A DNA stretch of 64,000 bases. Origin: WQTU01 sp031548835. Its GTDB lineage: Bacteria > Spirochaetota > Spirochaetia > CADAEX01. The notes beneath the pieces are model-generated. The model was not told the origin of the DNA. It did not search any database and worked only from the letters and a program-made list of their open reading frames with translations. Position numbers and translations under genes: made by a program. Numbering within the stretch: the first letter of the stretch is position 1; each line of letters starts with the position of its first letter. Below are positions 42,492 through 52,581 of this stretch, piece after piece. The stretch covers positions 12,964 to 76,963 of the forward strand of contig JAVBQS010000019.1 in NCBI GenBank assembly GCA_031548835.1. The letters run 5' to 3'.

Positions 42492-44393
42492 ATGCATAAT
42501 ATTTTATATATAAGTAAAAATATTGATTTGCCTCTTTCTATTAAAGAAGCTTATAAAGATGATATAGTTTTTGCCGCTGAATTTTCGCCTGCCATAGCAA
42601 GCTATTCCGGAATTATTATTGGAAGTGATGAAATTAATAACAAAAATACTGAAAGAATAAAAAGCAGCAATTATCCGATTATTATATGGCCTGGCGCTGA
42701 TAAAAAAAGAAACAGCAAAAATTTTGAAAAAGATGGGAAAAATCTGAATATCTATTTTTCCTTTAAATCTGTGCCTGCCAAAAATATTTTTTCACAGGTT
42801 ATAAAAAACTATGTTGATGTTTTAACAGAAAAGAAAAATAAACAGCTGTTTGAAGACAGATTTTCAAGTCAGGAAAAACTTAATCAGGAACTTCTAAATA
42901 TTGGCGTTGCTCTTTCTGCAGAGCGGAATAATTCAAAACTGCTTAATTATATTATGGTTAAAGCTTGTGAAATAACCAAAGCAGATGCAGGAAGCCTTTA
43001 CCTGCTGGATGTGGATAAAGCGACCGGCCAATCATCAATGATTTTTAAAATATCGCATAATGATTCAAACAAAACTGATTTTACAGAATTCAGAATGCCT
43101 CTTTTAAAAAAATCTATAGCAGGCTATGTAGCTATAACAGGAAAAGCATTAAAACTTGATGATGCATACTCAATTCCCAAAGATGCAGAGTATGGATTTA
43201 ATAAAAGCTATGATGAAAGCACAGGCTACAGGACAAAAAGCATGCTTACAGTTCCTATGAAAAACCATAAAGATAAAATCATAGGAGTAATTCAGCTTAT
43301 AAATAAGAAAAAAGAACGCACAATTATACTTTCAGACCATCAGGCTGTTGAAGAAGGTGTAATTCCATTCAATAAACTGGATGAAGAAATTATATTATCG
43401 CTTTCTTCGCTTGCTGCAGTAAGCCTTGATAATAACCTTCTGTATAATGAAATACAGGAACTTTTTGAATGTTTAGTATCAGCTTCTGCAAAAGCAATTG
43501 AACAGAGAGATCCTGCAACAAGCGGCCACTCAGCAAGAGTTGCCCAGTATACTGTTGCTCTTGCTGAAGCTGTAGCTCTGGAAAAAGAGCGTTTTAATGG
43601 TGTTACTTTTTCAGAAGAACATCTTAAAGGACTTAAATTTGCAAGCCTGCTGCATGATTTTGGAAAAGTAGGCGTAAGGGAAAATGTTCTTGTAAAAGCA
43701 AAAAAACTTTATCCTGGAATGCTTGAACAGATACTTTTAAGGCTTGATAATATTGTCAGCAATATAAAGCTAAAAACACTTGAAACAAAATTTGCACTTG
43801 ATCCTGAAGATGCTTCATATAATAAAGAGATAAAAGAACTTGATTCCCGCGAATCAGCTGAAATTGCAAAAATTGATAAATACAGGGATGCTATTATAAA
43901 AGCAAATGAACCTACTGTTCTTGATTCTGCGCCTGAACATATTCTGGCTGAAATAAAAAATGATAAGAAAAACAATATTCTTTCCAATACAGAACTTGAA
44001 TATCTAAGTGTTAAAAAAGGTTCTCTTACAAAAAAAGAACGGGAAGAAATTATGCTTCATGCATCCCATACATATGATTTTTTAAAAAATATTCCATGGC
44101 CTGAAAGTATGGAGTGGATTCCTGAAGTTGCAAGATGGCACCATGAATCAATCGATGGCAGCGGCTATCCTGACGGCAAAAAAATGGGAGAACTGCCTCT
44201 TGATTCAAGGCTTATGGCTGTAGCAGATGTATTTGATGCATTAACATCAAGCGACCGTCCATATAAAAAATCAATCACTCCTGAAGAAGCTCTAAAAATA
44301 CTAAAAGAAGAGGCTAAAAGAGGCAAGCTTGACAGCAATGTGGTAGATATCTTTATTAAAAGAGAAGTCTATAAAGTTGCGGGGCTTAACTAA
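42492..44393 (+). CDS. GAF and HD-GYP domain protein (c-di-GMP phosphodiesterase)
   Basis: A 633-residue cytoplasmic protein. Residues 1-120 have no recognised domain. A GAF domain spans about 130-330 (ACEITKADAGSLYLLD; MLTVPMKNHKDKIIGVIQL). The HD-GYP domain has SGHSARVAQYTVALAEA, SLLHDFGKVGVRENVL and HHESIDGSGYPDGKK, so HD and GYP motifs are intact and c-di-GMP hydrolysis is likely. About 130 residues between HD and GYP hold a helical insertion (RLDNIVSNIKL...) longer than usual. Confidence 0.9.
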   Translation: MHNILYISKNIDLPLSIKEAYKDDIVFAAEFSPAIASYSGIIIGSDEINNKNTERIKSSNYPIIIWPGADKKRNSKNFEKDGKNLNIYFSFKSVPAKNIFSQVIKNYVDVLTEKKNKQLFEDRFSSQEKLNQELLNIGVALSAERNNSKLLNYIMVKACEITKADAGSLYLLDVDKATGQSSMIFKISHNDSNKTDFTEFRMPLLKKSIAGYVAITGKALKLDDAYSIPKDAEYGFNKSYDESTGYRTKSMLTVPMKNHKDKIIGVIQLINKKKERTIILSDHQAVEEGVIPFNKLDEEIILSLSSLAAVSLDNNLLYNEIQELFECLVSASAKAIEQRDPATSGHSARVAQYTVALAEAVALEKERFNGVTFSEEHLKGLKFASLLHDFGKVGVRENVLVKAKKLYPGMLEQILLRLDNIVSNIKLKTLETKFALDPEDASYNKEIKELDSRESAEIAKIDKYRDAIIKANEPTVLDSAPEHILAEIKNDKKNNILSNTELEYLSVKKGSLTKKEREEIMLHASHTYDFLKNIPWPESMEWIPEVARWHHESIDGSGYPDGKKMGELPLDSRLMAVADVFDALTSSDRPYKKSITPEEALKILKEEAKRGKLDSNVVDIFIKREVYKVAGLN

Positions 44394-44420
44394 AAGTTAC
44401 AATAAATTACTATATAAAAA

Positions 44421-45413
44421 TTACCATTTTATATAGTTGCCGCCATATGTAAGCCCGCCGCCAAAACCAACAGTAAGTATATTATCGCCGCGCTGTATAA
44501 GTTTTTTATCCACAACTTCTGTTAATGCTATAGGTATTGTTGCAGCAGAAGTATTTGCGAAATTTTCAATATTTAAATAAAATTTTTCAAGCGGAATTGA
44601 AACTCTTTTTGCAGCTGCTTCCACTATTCTTATATTTGCCTGATGCGGAATAATATATTTTACTGAATCAATGGTAAGATTATTATTCTCCATTAATTTA
44701 AAAATAGTATCTGTCACAGCTTTTACTGCAAAATTATAAACCTGCCTGCCGTTCATATATAAAAAAAGCTCTTTTGGGTCTGTAACTCCCGGAATAAAAA
44801 GATGTGCTGTGCCTCCTGCCGGCCTTTTAAGAGCGTCAGCTCCGCTTCCATCCATTCTTAAAAAAGAGGATACTATTTCACTTTTTGATTCTTTATCTCC
44901 ATTTCCTGTTATTAAAGCAGCTCCTGCTCCGTCTCCAAAAAGAACTGCTGTATTTCTGTCTGATAAATCCATGATCCGGGAAAGCACCTCGGAACCTATA
45001 ACAATAATATTTTTATAATTGCCTGATCTTATAAAATTGGCAGCTGTTTCTACTCCATAGATAAATCCTGTGCAGGCAGCACCAAGATCATATCCCCCTG
45101 CATTTTTTGCTCCAAGTTTATCCTGCACAAGACATGCTGTTGCAGGAAAACCAAGATAATCAGCGCTGCTTGTGCATACAATAATAAGATCTATCTCTTC
45201 TGCTGTAACTCCTGCCTTTTCCATTGCAATTTTGGCAGCTTTTGTTGCTAAATCAGAATTATTTTCATTTTCGCCTGCAAAATATCTTTTTTTAATACCT
45301 GTGTGGGAGACAATCCATTCATCAGAAGTATCCATTATTTTTGAAAGATCATTATTTGTCATAACTTTTTCAGGCACATAGTACCCAATAGATTTTATAT
45401 AAGGTTTAATCAT
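44421..45413 (-). CDS. fabH: 3-oxoacyl-ACP synthase III (KAS III)
   Basis: A 330-residue thiolase-fold enzyme that starts fatty-acid synthesis by condensing an acyl-CoA with malonyl-ACP. The triad is Cys114 (GAACTGF), His257 (IPHQANIRI) and Asn287 (ENFANTSAATIP). The C-terminal GFGGGLTYGGNYIKW is typical. No other fab genes are adjacent. It converges on the HD-GYP gene with a 27-bp gap. Confidence 0.95.
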   Translation of the reverse strand: MIKPYIKSIGYYVPEKVMTNNDLSKIMDTSDEWIVSHTGIKKRYFAGENENNSDLATKAAKIAMEKAGVTAEEIDLIIVCTSSADYLGFPATACLVQDKLGAKNAGGYDLGAACTGFIYGVETAANFIRSGNYKNIIVIGSEVLSRIMDLSDRNTAVLFGDGAGAALITGNGDKESKSEIVSSFLRMDGSGADALKRPAGGTAHLFIPGVTDPKELFLYMNGRQVYNFAVKAVTDTIFKLMENNNLTIDSVKYIIPHQANIRIVEAAAKRVSIPLEKFYLNIENFANTSAATIPIALTEVVDKKLIQRGDNILTVGFGGGLTYGGNYIKW

Positions 45414-45574
45414 ATTTCCCTCCCGTAAAAATAATAATCTATGGAACTATAATTTATATATCATAAAACCGATAATTGTATAAATTTAAGTCAATAAACT
45501 AAAAAATGTATATATTTTAGATGATAAGGTCAATATTGCTTGCTTGTAAATAATATAAAAGGTATGGATTAAGT

Positions 45575-46891
45575 ATGGGTTATATTGGAATAGTAAATTC
45601 AGAAGAAGAAATAGGCAATAACATAGTAAATTTGCTTAAAAAAGATGGGATAACTAACTATAAGATATTAACAAATGAGGAAGAAATTGTTGAATTTATT
45701 AGCTTTGAACTTCCTGAGCTTGTAATAATCAATTTTAGCGATTCAAGTTTAAATATAGATTCAATTATGGAAAGAATAAGCCATGATATATGGGTAAATA
45801 ATTTTGGAATTATTGGATTATATAACCAGGAACAGACAACAGAAGATGCAATTATGAAAAAATATCTGGAATTTAATGTCCTGACATTGCTTGATAATAT
45901 TATATTTAAGGTAGTATTAACAAAATGCGTAAAAATAATTCTGGAAAATAAGCAGCTTTTATTTAATAGAGATCTTTCAGAAAAGCTTTTTGATAGAGAT
46001 GTGGGGTCTTTTGCAATAGGAAATGATCCTTTTACAGTTTCAATATATGCAGGCCTTGCTTCATCAATGCTTATGCAAAGAGGCCTTATAAAACCTGAAT
46101 CAAGAATGCATCTTCAGCTTATTCTTGCCGAGTTGATTATAAATGCTATTGAACATGGTAATTGCGGAATAACTTATGATGAAAAAACAGAATTTCTGGA
46201 ATCTGGCGGAAATATTATAGATCTTATATCTCAGAAATGTTCAGATCCGGGTATAGGGAATAAAAAAGTTTTGCTGGAGTGGGAAATAACACGCGACAGA
46301 AGTAAATTTGTTATAAAAGATGAAGGAAACGGATTTGATATATTTAAGCTTAAAAATAAGATAGAAAAAGAGGGAGCTTATGCGCTTCATGGAAGAGGCA
46401 TAAGAATGGCCAGTCTTTTTGCAGAAAGGCTTGCTTATAACAGAAAGGGAAATGCTGTGCTTGTACAGATAAGGCATGATAAAGATATAGCCCCCAAAGC
46501 GCCTCAAAGCCTTTCCAAAGAAGAGATAATTGATGTTAAAAAAGGAGATATAGTTTGCAGGGAAGGGGAATTCGGCGATTCTCTTTATTATATTTCTTCA
46601 GGAAAATATAGTGTATGGCATGCAAATAAAAGAGTTGGAGAACTTGACCCTTCAGATATTTTTATGGGAGAGATGGCATTTTTTCTTAATAATGAAAGAA
46701 GCGCAACTGTAATTGCTGAAACCAGCGGAAGAATAATAAAAATACCAAGAAAAAATTTTATTCAAATAATTAAAGAATATCCTCAATACGGCCTTTTTCT
46801 TGCCAAACTACTATCTGTTAAACTTGTGCGGGCAAATAGCAGTAATGCAGAACTTCAGACTAATCTTGCCCATATGAAACCAACTGTATGA
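45575..46891 (+). CDS. Receiver-like / GHKL ATPase / cNMP-binding fusion protein
   Basis: A 438-residue regulator with three parts. Residues 1-130 look like a receiver fold (MGYIGIVNSEEE; FELPELVIINFSD) lacking the normal phospho-Asp context. Residues about 155-305 are an anti-sigma-type GHKL domain (LILAELIINAIEHGN N-box; DEGNGFD; ALHGRGIRMA). Residues about 312-425 are a cyclic-nucleotide-type domain (GDIVCREGEFGDSLYYISSGKYSV; GEMAFFLNNERSATV). It may link a nucleotide or voltage-type signal to partner-switching regulation. Confidence 0.8.
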   Translation: MGYIGIVNSEEEIGNNIVNLLKKDGITNYKILTNEEEIVEFISFELPELVIINFSDSSLNIDSIMERISHDIWVNNFGIIGLYNQEQTTEDAIMKKYLEFNVLTLLDNIIFKVVLTKCVKIILENKQLLFNRDLSEKLFDRDVGSFAIGNDPFTVSIYAGLASSMLMQRGLIKPESRMHLQLILAELIINAIEHGNCGITYDEKTEFLESGGNIIDLISQKCSDPGIGNKKVLLEWEITRDRSKFVIKDEGNGFDIFKLKNKIEKEGAYALHGRGIRMASLFAERLAYNRKGNAVLVQIRHDKDIAPKAPQSLSKEEIIDVKKGDIVCREGEFGDSLYYISSGKYSVWHANKRVGELDPSDIFMGEMAFFLNNERSATVIAETSGRIIKIPRKNFIQIIKEYPQYGLFLAKLLSVKLVRANSSNAELQTNLAHMKPTV

Positions 46892-46974
46892 TTATTTGTT
46901 TATACTTTATAGATTAATAGAATTGTTGAATTTTACCTTTAGTTTACTTATATTTAGAAATGTGATAGGTTTTA

Positions 46975-49236
46975 ATGAAAAAGAAAAATATTTATTGTTT
47001 TTTATATTTGTTTCTTTTAATTTCTATTCTTTTTCAGGTGTCATCATGTAAAAAAAAGAAAGAACAGGCTGAAGAAATAAAAAAACTGGATGCTGTTGTA
47101 ACATTTGTGTCAGGAGATGTTTTTGTAATTTCTGAAAATGCAATTCTTCCTGCTATAGTTGGAAATATTTTGAAAATAGGAGATTCTCTTAAAACAGCGT
47201 CAGACTCATATCTTGAAATACTTATTGATGGAAAATCAGTAATAAGAATGGATGAAAATACAGAACTTGCAATAGAACGGCTTGTATCTTCCGGAACAGA
47301 AACAGATATTTCCGTTTCTCTTTTAAGCGGAAGCATTATAAATAAAGTTGAAAAAATAGTAAGCTCATCAGAAAATTATTCTGTAAAAACAAAAAGCGCT
47401 GCTTTTGGAGTAAGAGGAACAGAATTTATGGTTTCTTCTCCTGAATCAGGAGAACCTGTTCTTGCTGTAAAATCAGGAAGCGTGCAGATGATTCCTCATT
47501 CAGATGTTATTGAAAGACTTAAAGAAAAAGCTCCTGCTCGTGATGAAAATGTTGAAACATTTATAAAATTGGTTGAAGAAAGTTTTCCTGTTGTAACAGG
47601 AGGAAGCGAGATAGCTATAACACCTGATTTATCAGCAGAAATTTTAAAATCTCTTTCAACAGTTGAGACAGCTGTTGATGATGTCAGAGCTGGAAGATTA
47701 AGGGCAAGAGATCTTTCCGAAGTTGTTTCAAGCTCTTCTATTACTGCCAGATCTGAAGCAGAAAAAACCCTGGCTTTGGTAAAAAGCATTGATAATGCCA
47801 ATCTTGAAAAACTTAAAATAACAGATTTTATGCAGGTGTATGATAATAGTGAAAAACTTAAAGAAGTTATTTTTAAAACAGAACCTGCAGGAGCCAGAAT
47901 TTATTTTGACGGAAGTTTTATAGGTCTGGGTTCTGTCAGCGCGCTTCTTGCAGAAGGGCGTACAGTAAAAGTAACTGCTGAATATGAAGGCTATGAATCT
48001 TTTGAAAAAGAACTTGTGATTTCTGAAATTACTGAAAAGCCGTACATAATAACACTTAAACCAAAAGAGCCGGCAAAAGGCTATTTTGAATTATCTGTCC
48101 TGCCTGCTGATGCTGAAATCTTTATTGGAAACAGGGGCGCAGGAAGAGGAATGTATACAGGCAGCTATGCTCCTGGAACAAAGCTTGATATTTCTGTGCA
48201 GAGAAAAGAATATAAAACTGAAAATCTCTCTGTTGAAATTAAAGAGGGAGAAACTTTAAAAAGAAATATTGCGCTATCTGTGCTGCTTGTGCCATATTCA
48301 TTTGATACAGGATTTAATAAAGCAGATGCAATTATTCCTGCAGGAAGAGGCTACTATACAGTTTCTTCAAGCGGAAATGGTTTTTCTGTAATAAATTCAG
48401 AAGGAAAAACTCTGTTTAAAAATAGCGATGCTAATGCAGGTGTTCCTGTATTTTCAGGAGGAAAACTCTTATTTGTATCTGAAAATAATTTCAAAGCTAT
48501 AGATACAGCAAGCTGGAAAGAAGCAGGAACTATTGAACTTGAAGAAGCTCCGTATAGAACTCCTGTCCTTGATGGTAATTCTGTTCTTATAAACAGCGGA
48601 GATTCAATTCTTGTTGTAAATAACGCTGATTTTAAACTTGGCAGAAAAGTAAAAGTGCCTGATACAGTTGTTTCATATCCGTATTCCTATAACAGCAGAA
48701 TTTTAACAGTAACTGATAAAGGAGTTCTCCAGGTTTTCGGACAGGAAGATACACCTCTCTCTTCTGTGCCTGTAACACTGGGAAGCCCTAAAGGCATAAG
48801 CATTGCTGTAAATAGCAATGTAGGTTATTTTGCAAATGTAAATGGCTCTATTAATGCTGTAGAGCTTCAGACAGGCAATTTTCTTTGGGGCGGAAAATTC
48901 CAGCCTGATATTTTAGGCAAGCTTCCGTATTTAAGCGCATCTGAACGCGGCATTATGATTTACTCAAATAATGCACTGAAATTTTTTAAATTAAGCGGAG
49001 AGGAAATAAAAGAGATAGAAAAAGTAAAAAGCTTTTGTCAGGGTGAGAATTTTCTTATTTATGCAGCTTCTGAAACTGGAAGAATTACAGCATATAATCC
49101 TGTATCAGGCGCTGCTGTAAAATATGCAGACACAGGCATCTCTCTTGAAAGTATTGTTTATAGAGATGGAAAAATTCATGGAGCATCGGAAAACGGAAAA
49201 TATGTTGTTATAAATCCCGCTGCATTCAGGCAGTAG
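46975..49236 (+). CDS. FecR/PEGA-domain lipoprotein with C-terminal propeller-like repeats
   Basis: A 753-residue exported protein. A signal peptide ends VSSC (lipobox), followed by KKKKEQ. A FecR-type domain spans about 35-170 (VVTFVSGDVFVISENA; TKSAAFGVRGTEFMV). A linker helix follows (about 175-295), then two PEGA-like domains (AGARIYFDGSFIGLG; ADAEIFIGNRGAGRG). From about 440 there is a repeat region with PQQ/propeller-like strands (GKLLFVSENNFKAIDTASW). It is probably a periplasmic or surface sensor or envelope protein. Role unknown. Confidence 0.8.
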   Translation: MKKKNIYCFLYLFLLISILFQVSSCKKKKEQAEEIKKLDAVVTFVSGDVFVISENAILPAIVGNILKIGDSLKTASDSYLEILIDGKSVIRMDENTELAIERLVSSGTETDISVSLLSGSIINKVEKIVSSSENYSVKTKSAAFGVRGTEFMVSSPESGEPVLAVKSGSVQMIPHSDVIERLKEKAPARDENVETFIKLVEESFPVVTGGSEIAITPDLSAEILKSLSTVETAVDDVRAGRLRARDLSEVVSSSSITARSEAEKTLALVKSIDNANLEKLKITDFMQVYDNSEKLKEVIFKTEPAGARIYFDGSFIGLGSVSALLAEGRTVKVTAEYEGYESFEKELVISEITEKPYIITLKPKEPAKGYFELSVLPADAEIFIGNRGAGRGMYTGSYAPGTKLDISVQRKEYKTENLSVEIKEGETLKRNIALSVLLVPYSFDTGFNKADAIIPAGRGYYTVSSSGNGFSVINSEGKTLFKNSDANAGVPVFSGGKLLFVSENNFKAIDTASWKEAGTIELEEAPYRTPVLDGNSVLINSGDSILVVNNADFKLGRKVKVPDTVVSYPYSYNSRILTVTDKGVLQVFGQEDTPLSSVPVTLGSPKGISIAVNSNVGYFANVNGSINAVELQTGNFLWGGKFQPDILGKLPYLSASERGIMIYSNNALKFFKLSGEEIKEIEKVKSFCQGENFLIYAASETGRITAYNPVSGAAVKYADTGISLESIVYRDGKIHGASENGKYVVINPAAFRQ

Positions 49237-49301
49237 GATTGCTAGTCCGGCTCTATATAAACAAGCAGGCTTTTGCTTAATTAAGTTTATAAGTCAAATT
49301 G

Positions 49302-49327
49302 GCTCAGGCATATAATCATGCCTGAGC
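49302..49327 (+). terminator. Perfect 10-bp hairpin after the FecR/PEGA gene
   Basis: GCTCAGGCAT (49302-49311) and ATGCCTGAGC (49318-49327) with a 6-nt loop. No T-tract follows, so termination is uncertain. Confidence 0.5.
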
Positions 49328-49411
49328 TTACAATAATATAATACCTGTTATTTTAATTTGGGCAGCTGCAGCGAAGTAGACATTTAGGCTGTAAACTAAT
49401 ATTATTAAATT

Positions 49412-50713
49412 ATGGAACAACAAAAACCTGAATTATATAAATCAAAAGAAGAATATTTAAACGAGCTTGAAAAAAGGGGAAAACTTCCCGAAGGTTTTAA
49501 AATATCTGTTATTTCGCTGGAATTTTTTCCTGTTGAAAGGCCTGTTGAAAAACCTCTTCCAATGAGAATGTCTCTCTTGGCGCTTGATGAACCCACAGAT
49601 GTTTTTGGCGCAGTATTTACAAGAAATAAATGCCCGGGCGCTCCTGTAATAATAGGCAAAGAAAGGCTTTTATCTGAAAAAATACGCGGAGTTATTATTA
49701 ACAATAAAATAGCTAACGTTTGTACAGAAACAGGAATCAAGGATTCAACTCTTCTGCTTGAATATCTTGCAAAAGAGACAGGAGCTTCTGCAGAAGAGTT
49801 TATTCCATCATCAACCGGAATTATAGGCTGGCGACTTCCTGTTGAAGATATGGTAAAAAATATTCCAAGGCTGGTTTCAGGAATTTCTCCAGGTTCAGGT
49901 GTAGATCTTGCAAAAGGAATAATGACTACAGACTCTTTTCCAAAGCTGCGGTCAGCAGAAGTTGGAGACGGCCGTATTGTTGCTGTTGCAAAAGGCGCAG
50001 GAATGATAGAGCCCAATATGGCCACAATGCTCTGTTTTATTATGACAGATGTTACAATAGAAAGAGAATCTGCAAGAAATATTTTAAAAAAAGTTGTGGA
50101 AAAAACTTATAACTGTATCTCTGTAGACGGCGACCAGAGCACAAGCGATACTGCTATTATAATGAGTTCCTGCAAAAAGAAAAAAGTTTCAGAAGAAGAG
50201 TTTGAAGCTGCTCTTTATAAAGTATGTTCAGATCTTGCAGTAGATATAGTAAGAAATTCAGAAGGCTGCGGGCATGTGGTAAAAGTTTCTGTCACAGGCG
50301 CATCTGATTTTGAAACAGCAAGAAATGTAGGAAAAGCTGTTGTAAATTCTCCGCTTGTTTCAACTGCAATATTCGGCAATGATCCAAATGTTGGAAGGCT
50401 GCTTTCTTCCATAGGAGATTATGCAGGCAACAATAAAATGGAACTTAACAAAAATAAACTTATTATCTCGCTTGGCGGCGAAGTTGTTTTTGACAAAGGA
50501 GCTTTCCGGCTTAATCAGGAAAAAGAAATCAGGCTGTCAAACTATCTTAAAGCAAGATCTCTTGATTCTGAACATAAAGAATTTCCCCAGCATAACCATA
50601 CAGTTAACATTGATATAGATCTTGGCACAGGACATGACAGCGGCAGCGCCGCAGTGTTTGGAAGTGATCTTTCATATGGATATGTAAGGGAAAATGCTGA
50701 CTACAGATCATAA
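49412..50713 (+). CDS. argJ: Bifunctional glutamate N-acetyltransferase / ornithine acetyltransferase ArgJ
   Basis: A 433-residue Ntn-hydrolase of arginine synthesis that transfers acetyl between N-acetylornithine and glutamate. The autocleavage site is Thr205 in GMIEPNMATMLCF. SSTGIIGWRLP and DGDQSTSDTAI are family segments. It has a normal C-terminal FGSDLSYGYVRENADYRS. No other arg genes are adjacent. It overlaps the moxR frame by about 20 bases. Confidence 0.93.
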   Translation: MEQQKPELYKSKEEYLNELEKRGKLPEGFKISVISLEFFPVERPVEKPLPMRMSLLALDEPTDVFGAVFTRNKCPGAPVIIGKERLLSEKIRGVIINNKIANVCTETGIKDSTLLLEYLAKETGASAEEFIPSSTGIIGWRLPVEDMVKNIPRLVSGISPGSGVDLAKGIMTTDSFPKLRSAEVGDGRIVAVAKGAGMIEPNMATMLCFIMTDVTIERESARNILKKVVEKTYNCISVDGDQSTSDTAIIMSSCKKKKVSEEEFEAALYKVCSDLAVDIVRNSEGCGHVVKVSVTGASDFETARNVGKAVVNSPLVSTAIFGNDPNVGRLLSSIGDYAGNNKMELNKNKLIISLGGEVVFDKGAFRLNQEKEIRLSNYLKARSLDSEHKEFPQHNHTVNIDIDLGTGHDSGSAAVFGSDLSYGYVRENADYRS

Positions 50714-51701
50714 TATTCATGATAGGAATGAGGTATTTAAATTGGATAGCAGCTTAAATAAACTTGCAGGAATTTTTGACAAACTTGAGACAGCAAAAAA
50801 ATATTTTCTTGATACAGTTATTGATGGAGAATTTATTTATAACAGGTTTATAACAGCCTATATAGCTGGCGGGCATGTTTTAATCGAAGGAGTTCCCGGT
50901 CTTGCAAAAACCAGGGCTGCAAAAGCTCTTTCAGAAATTGCAGGAGCTGATTTTTCAAGAATCCAGTTTACTCCCGACCTTCTTCCGTCAGACATTATAG
51001 GAAACCTTGTTTTTATTCCAGTAACGGGAGAATTTACTGTAAGAAAAGGCCCTGTTTTTTCAGGCATTGTTCTTGCAGATGAAATAAACCGCGCTCCTGC
51101 AAGGGTTCAATCTGCGCTGCTTGAAGCAATGGAAGAACGTCAGGTTACAATAGGAGAATCAACCCATAAGCTTTCCGCCAATTTTTTTGTAATTGCAACG
51201 CAGAACCCTATTGAGCAGGAAGGAACATACAGGCTTCCCGAAGCGCAGCTTGACAGATTTTTAATAAAGATTGATCTTGTTTATCCTTCCCATGATTCAG
51301 AGCTTAAAATTCTTGCAATGCATGATAAAGAAGAAAAAGCATTTCCCAAATTAAAAGATAAAATTACATCGGAAGATATTTTAAAGCTTTCAGATGCTGC
51401 TGAAAATATAACATTAAATGATGATATAAAAAAATATATTGTTGATATTGTAAGAGAAACAAGAAAGAAAAATAAATATATTGAATTTGGAGCATCGCCA
51501 AGAGCATCTATCGGAATAATGAGATGCTCCCGCATAAAAGCGCTTTTGGAAAAACGCAAATTTGTGACACCTGATGATATTAAAGAAATTGCTCCTGATA
51601 TTTTAAGGCACCGCATAATAAGAAGCTTTGAGGCTGAAGCTGAAGGAGCAGATGCCAATATTATAGTTTCCGCCATACTTGGTGCTGTTAAAACTCCATA
51701 A
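50694..51701 (+). CDS. moxR: MoxR-type AAA+ ATPase
   Basis: A 335-residue chaperone-like ATPase. It has Walker A GVPGLAKT, Walker B IVLADEINRAPA, sensor 1 ATQNPIEQEGTYRLPEAQLDRF and a C-terminal lid. It heads the Bat cluster and is thought to act on VWA partners. The first ATG overlaps argJ; a TTG at 50742 with GAGGT eight bases upstream is an alternative start that removes the overlap. The downstream DUF58 gene begins one base after the stop. Confidence 0.93.
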   Translation: MLTTDHNIHDRNEVFKLDSSLNKLAGIFDKLETAKKYFLDTVIDGEFIYNRFITAYIAGGHVLIEGVPGLAKTRAAKALSEIAGADFSRIQFTPDLLPSDIIGNLVFIPVTGEFTVRKGPVFSGIVLADEINRAPARVQSALLEAMEERQVTIGESTHKLSANFFVIATQNPIEQEGTYRLPEAQLDRFLIKIDLVYPSHDSELKILAMHDKEEKAFPKLKDKITSEDILKLSDAAENITLNDDIKKYIVDIVRETRKKNKYIEFGASPRASIGIMRCSRIKALLEKRKFVTPDDIKEIAPDILRHRIIRSFEAEAEGADANIIVSAILGAVKTP

Positions 51702-51702
51702 G

Positions 51703-52581
51703 ATGAACAAGAAAGAAATTCTTTCTGAGATAAAAAAAATTGAAATTGTAATCAGAAAGCGCCTGAGCGGAAACTCTGCAGGCCTATATATCTCTGCCTA
51801 TAGAGGTAACGGCATAGAACTTGAAGGGATTAAAGAATATTCTGATGAAGATGATTTCAGGCTTATTGACTTTAATGCTTTTGCAAGAACAGGCCGGCCT
51901 TTTACTCTTGTTATGCAGGAAGAGAGAGAGCTTGAGCTTTATCTTATTGTAGATGTTTCAGCATCTATGGGAGCAGGAGGCTCGCTCTATCCTGTAAGAA
52001 AAACAAAACTTGAAACAGCAGCAATTGCTGCTGCAATACTTGGGCTTTCCGCTGCTTCAAACCGTGATAAAACAGCAGCAATTCTTTTTTCAGGAAATGT
52101 TGAAGAAACAGTGCTTCCTGCATCAGGAAGAAGCCATATTCTTTCAATTGCAGAAAAAATTATTGATTCCCAGCCGAAACACAAAGGTTCCAATCTTGAA
52201 ACAGCCTGCAATGCTTTGCCTAAAAGTTTTAGGAAAAAAGGAATATGTATAATAATTTCCGATATGGAATATGATATACCGTGGAAAACTCTGTTAAGAA
52301 TTTCCTCCAGAGTTGAAACTGCAATTTTACGCATAAAAGATAATGCTGAAAATAACAATATAAATTTGTTTTCATATAAATCTGAAAGCAGCGATCCTGT
52401 TCCTTTTAATTATTTTTATATAAAAAAACCGAAAACAGATAGAATAAAAAATCCTGCTGTTAAAAGCAGCGATAAAGATTTTTCAGAAGCTGCGAAATTC
52501 GGCATTCCGCTTGTTGATATATATACTGGCGATAATATTGTTGAAAAAATAAACACTTTTTTTAAATCAAGGAAAAGATGA
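51703..52581 (+). CDS. DUF58 VWA-like protein of the Bat cluster
   Basis: From the ATG at 51703 (just after the MoxR stop) this is a 292-residue protein; the frame reaches back eight further residues. The DUF58 signature YRGNGIELEGIKEYSDEDDFRLIDFNAFARTGRPFT precedes a VWA fold with LIVDVSASMGAGG (MIDAS DxSxS). It is cytoplasmic and the usual partner of MoxR. It overlaps the next gene by four bases. Confidence 0.9.
   Translation: MNKKEILSEIKKIEIVIRKRLSGNSAGLYISAYRGNGIELEGIKEYSDEDDFRLIDFNAFARTGRPFTLVMQEERELELYLIVDVSASMGAGGSLYPVRKTKLETAAIAAAILGLSAASNRDKTAAILFSGNVEETVLPASGRSHILSIAEKIIDSQPKHKGSNLETACNALPKSFRKKGICIIISDMEYDIPWKTLLRISSRVETAILRIKDNAENNNINLFSYKSESSDPVPFNYFYIKKPKTDRIKNPAVKSSDKDFSEAAKFGIPLVDIYTGDNIVEKINTFFKSRKR

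Noticed and set aside
49405..50025. Open frame of 206 codons on the minus strand opposite argJ
   Set aside because: It lies wholly antisense to a gene with a clear family match, is Ser/Thr/Ile-rich as expected from complementing coding DNA, and has no Shine-Dalgarno.
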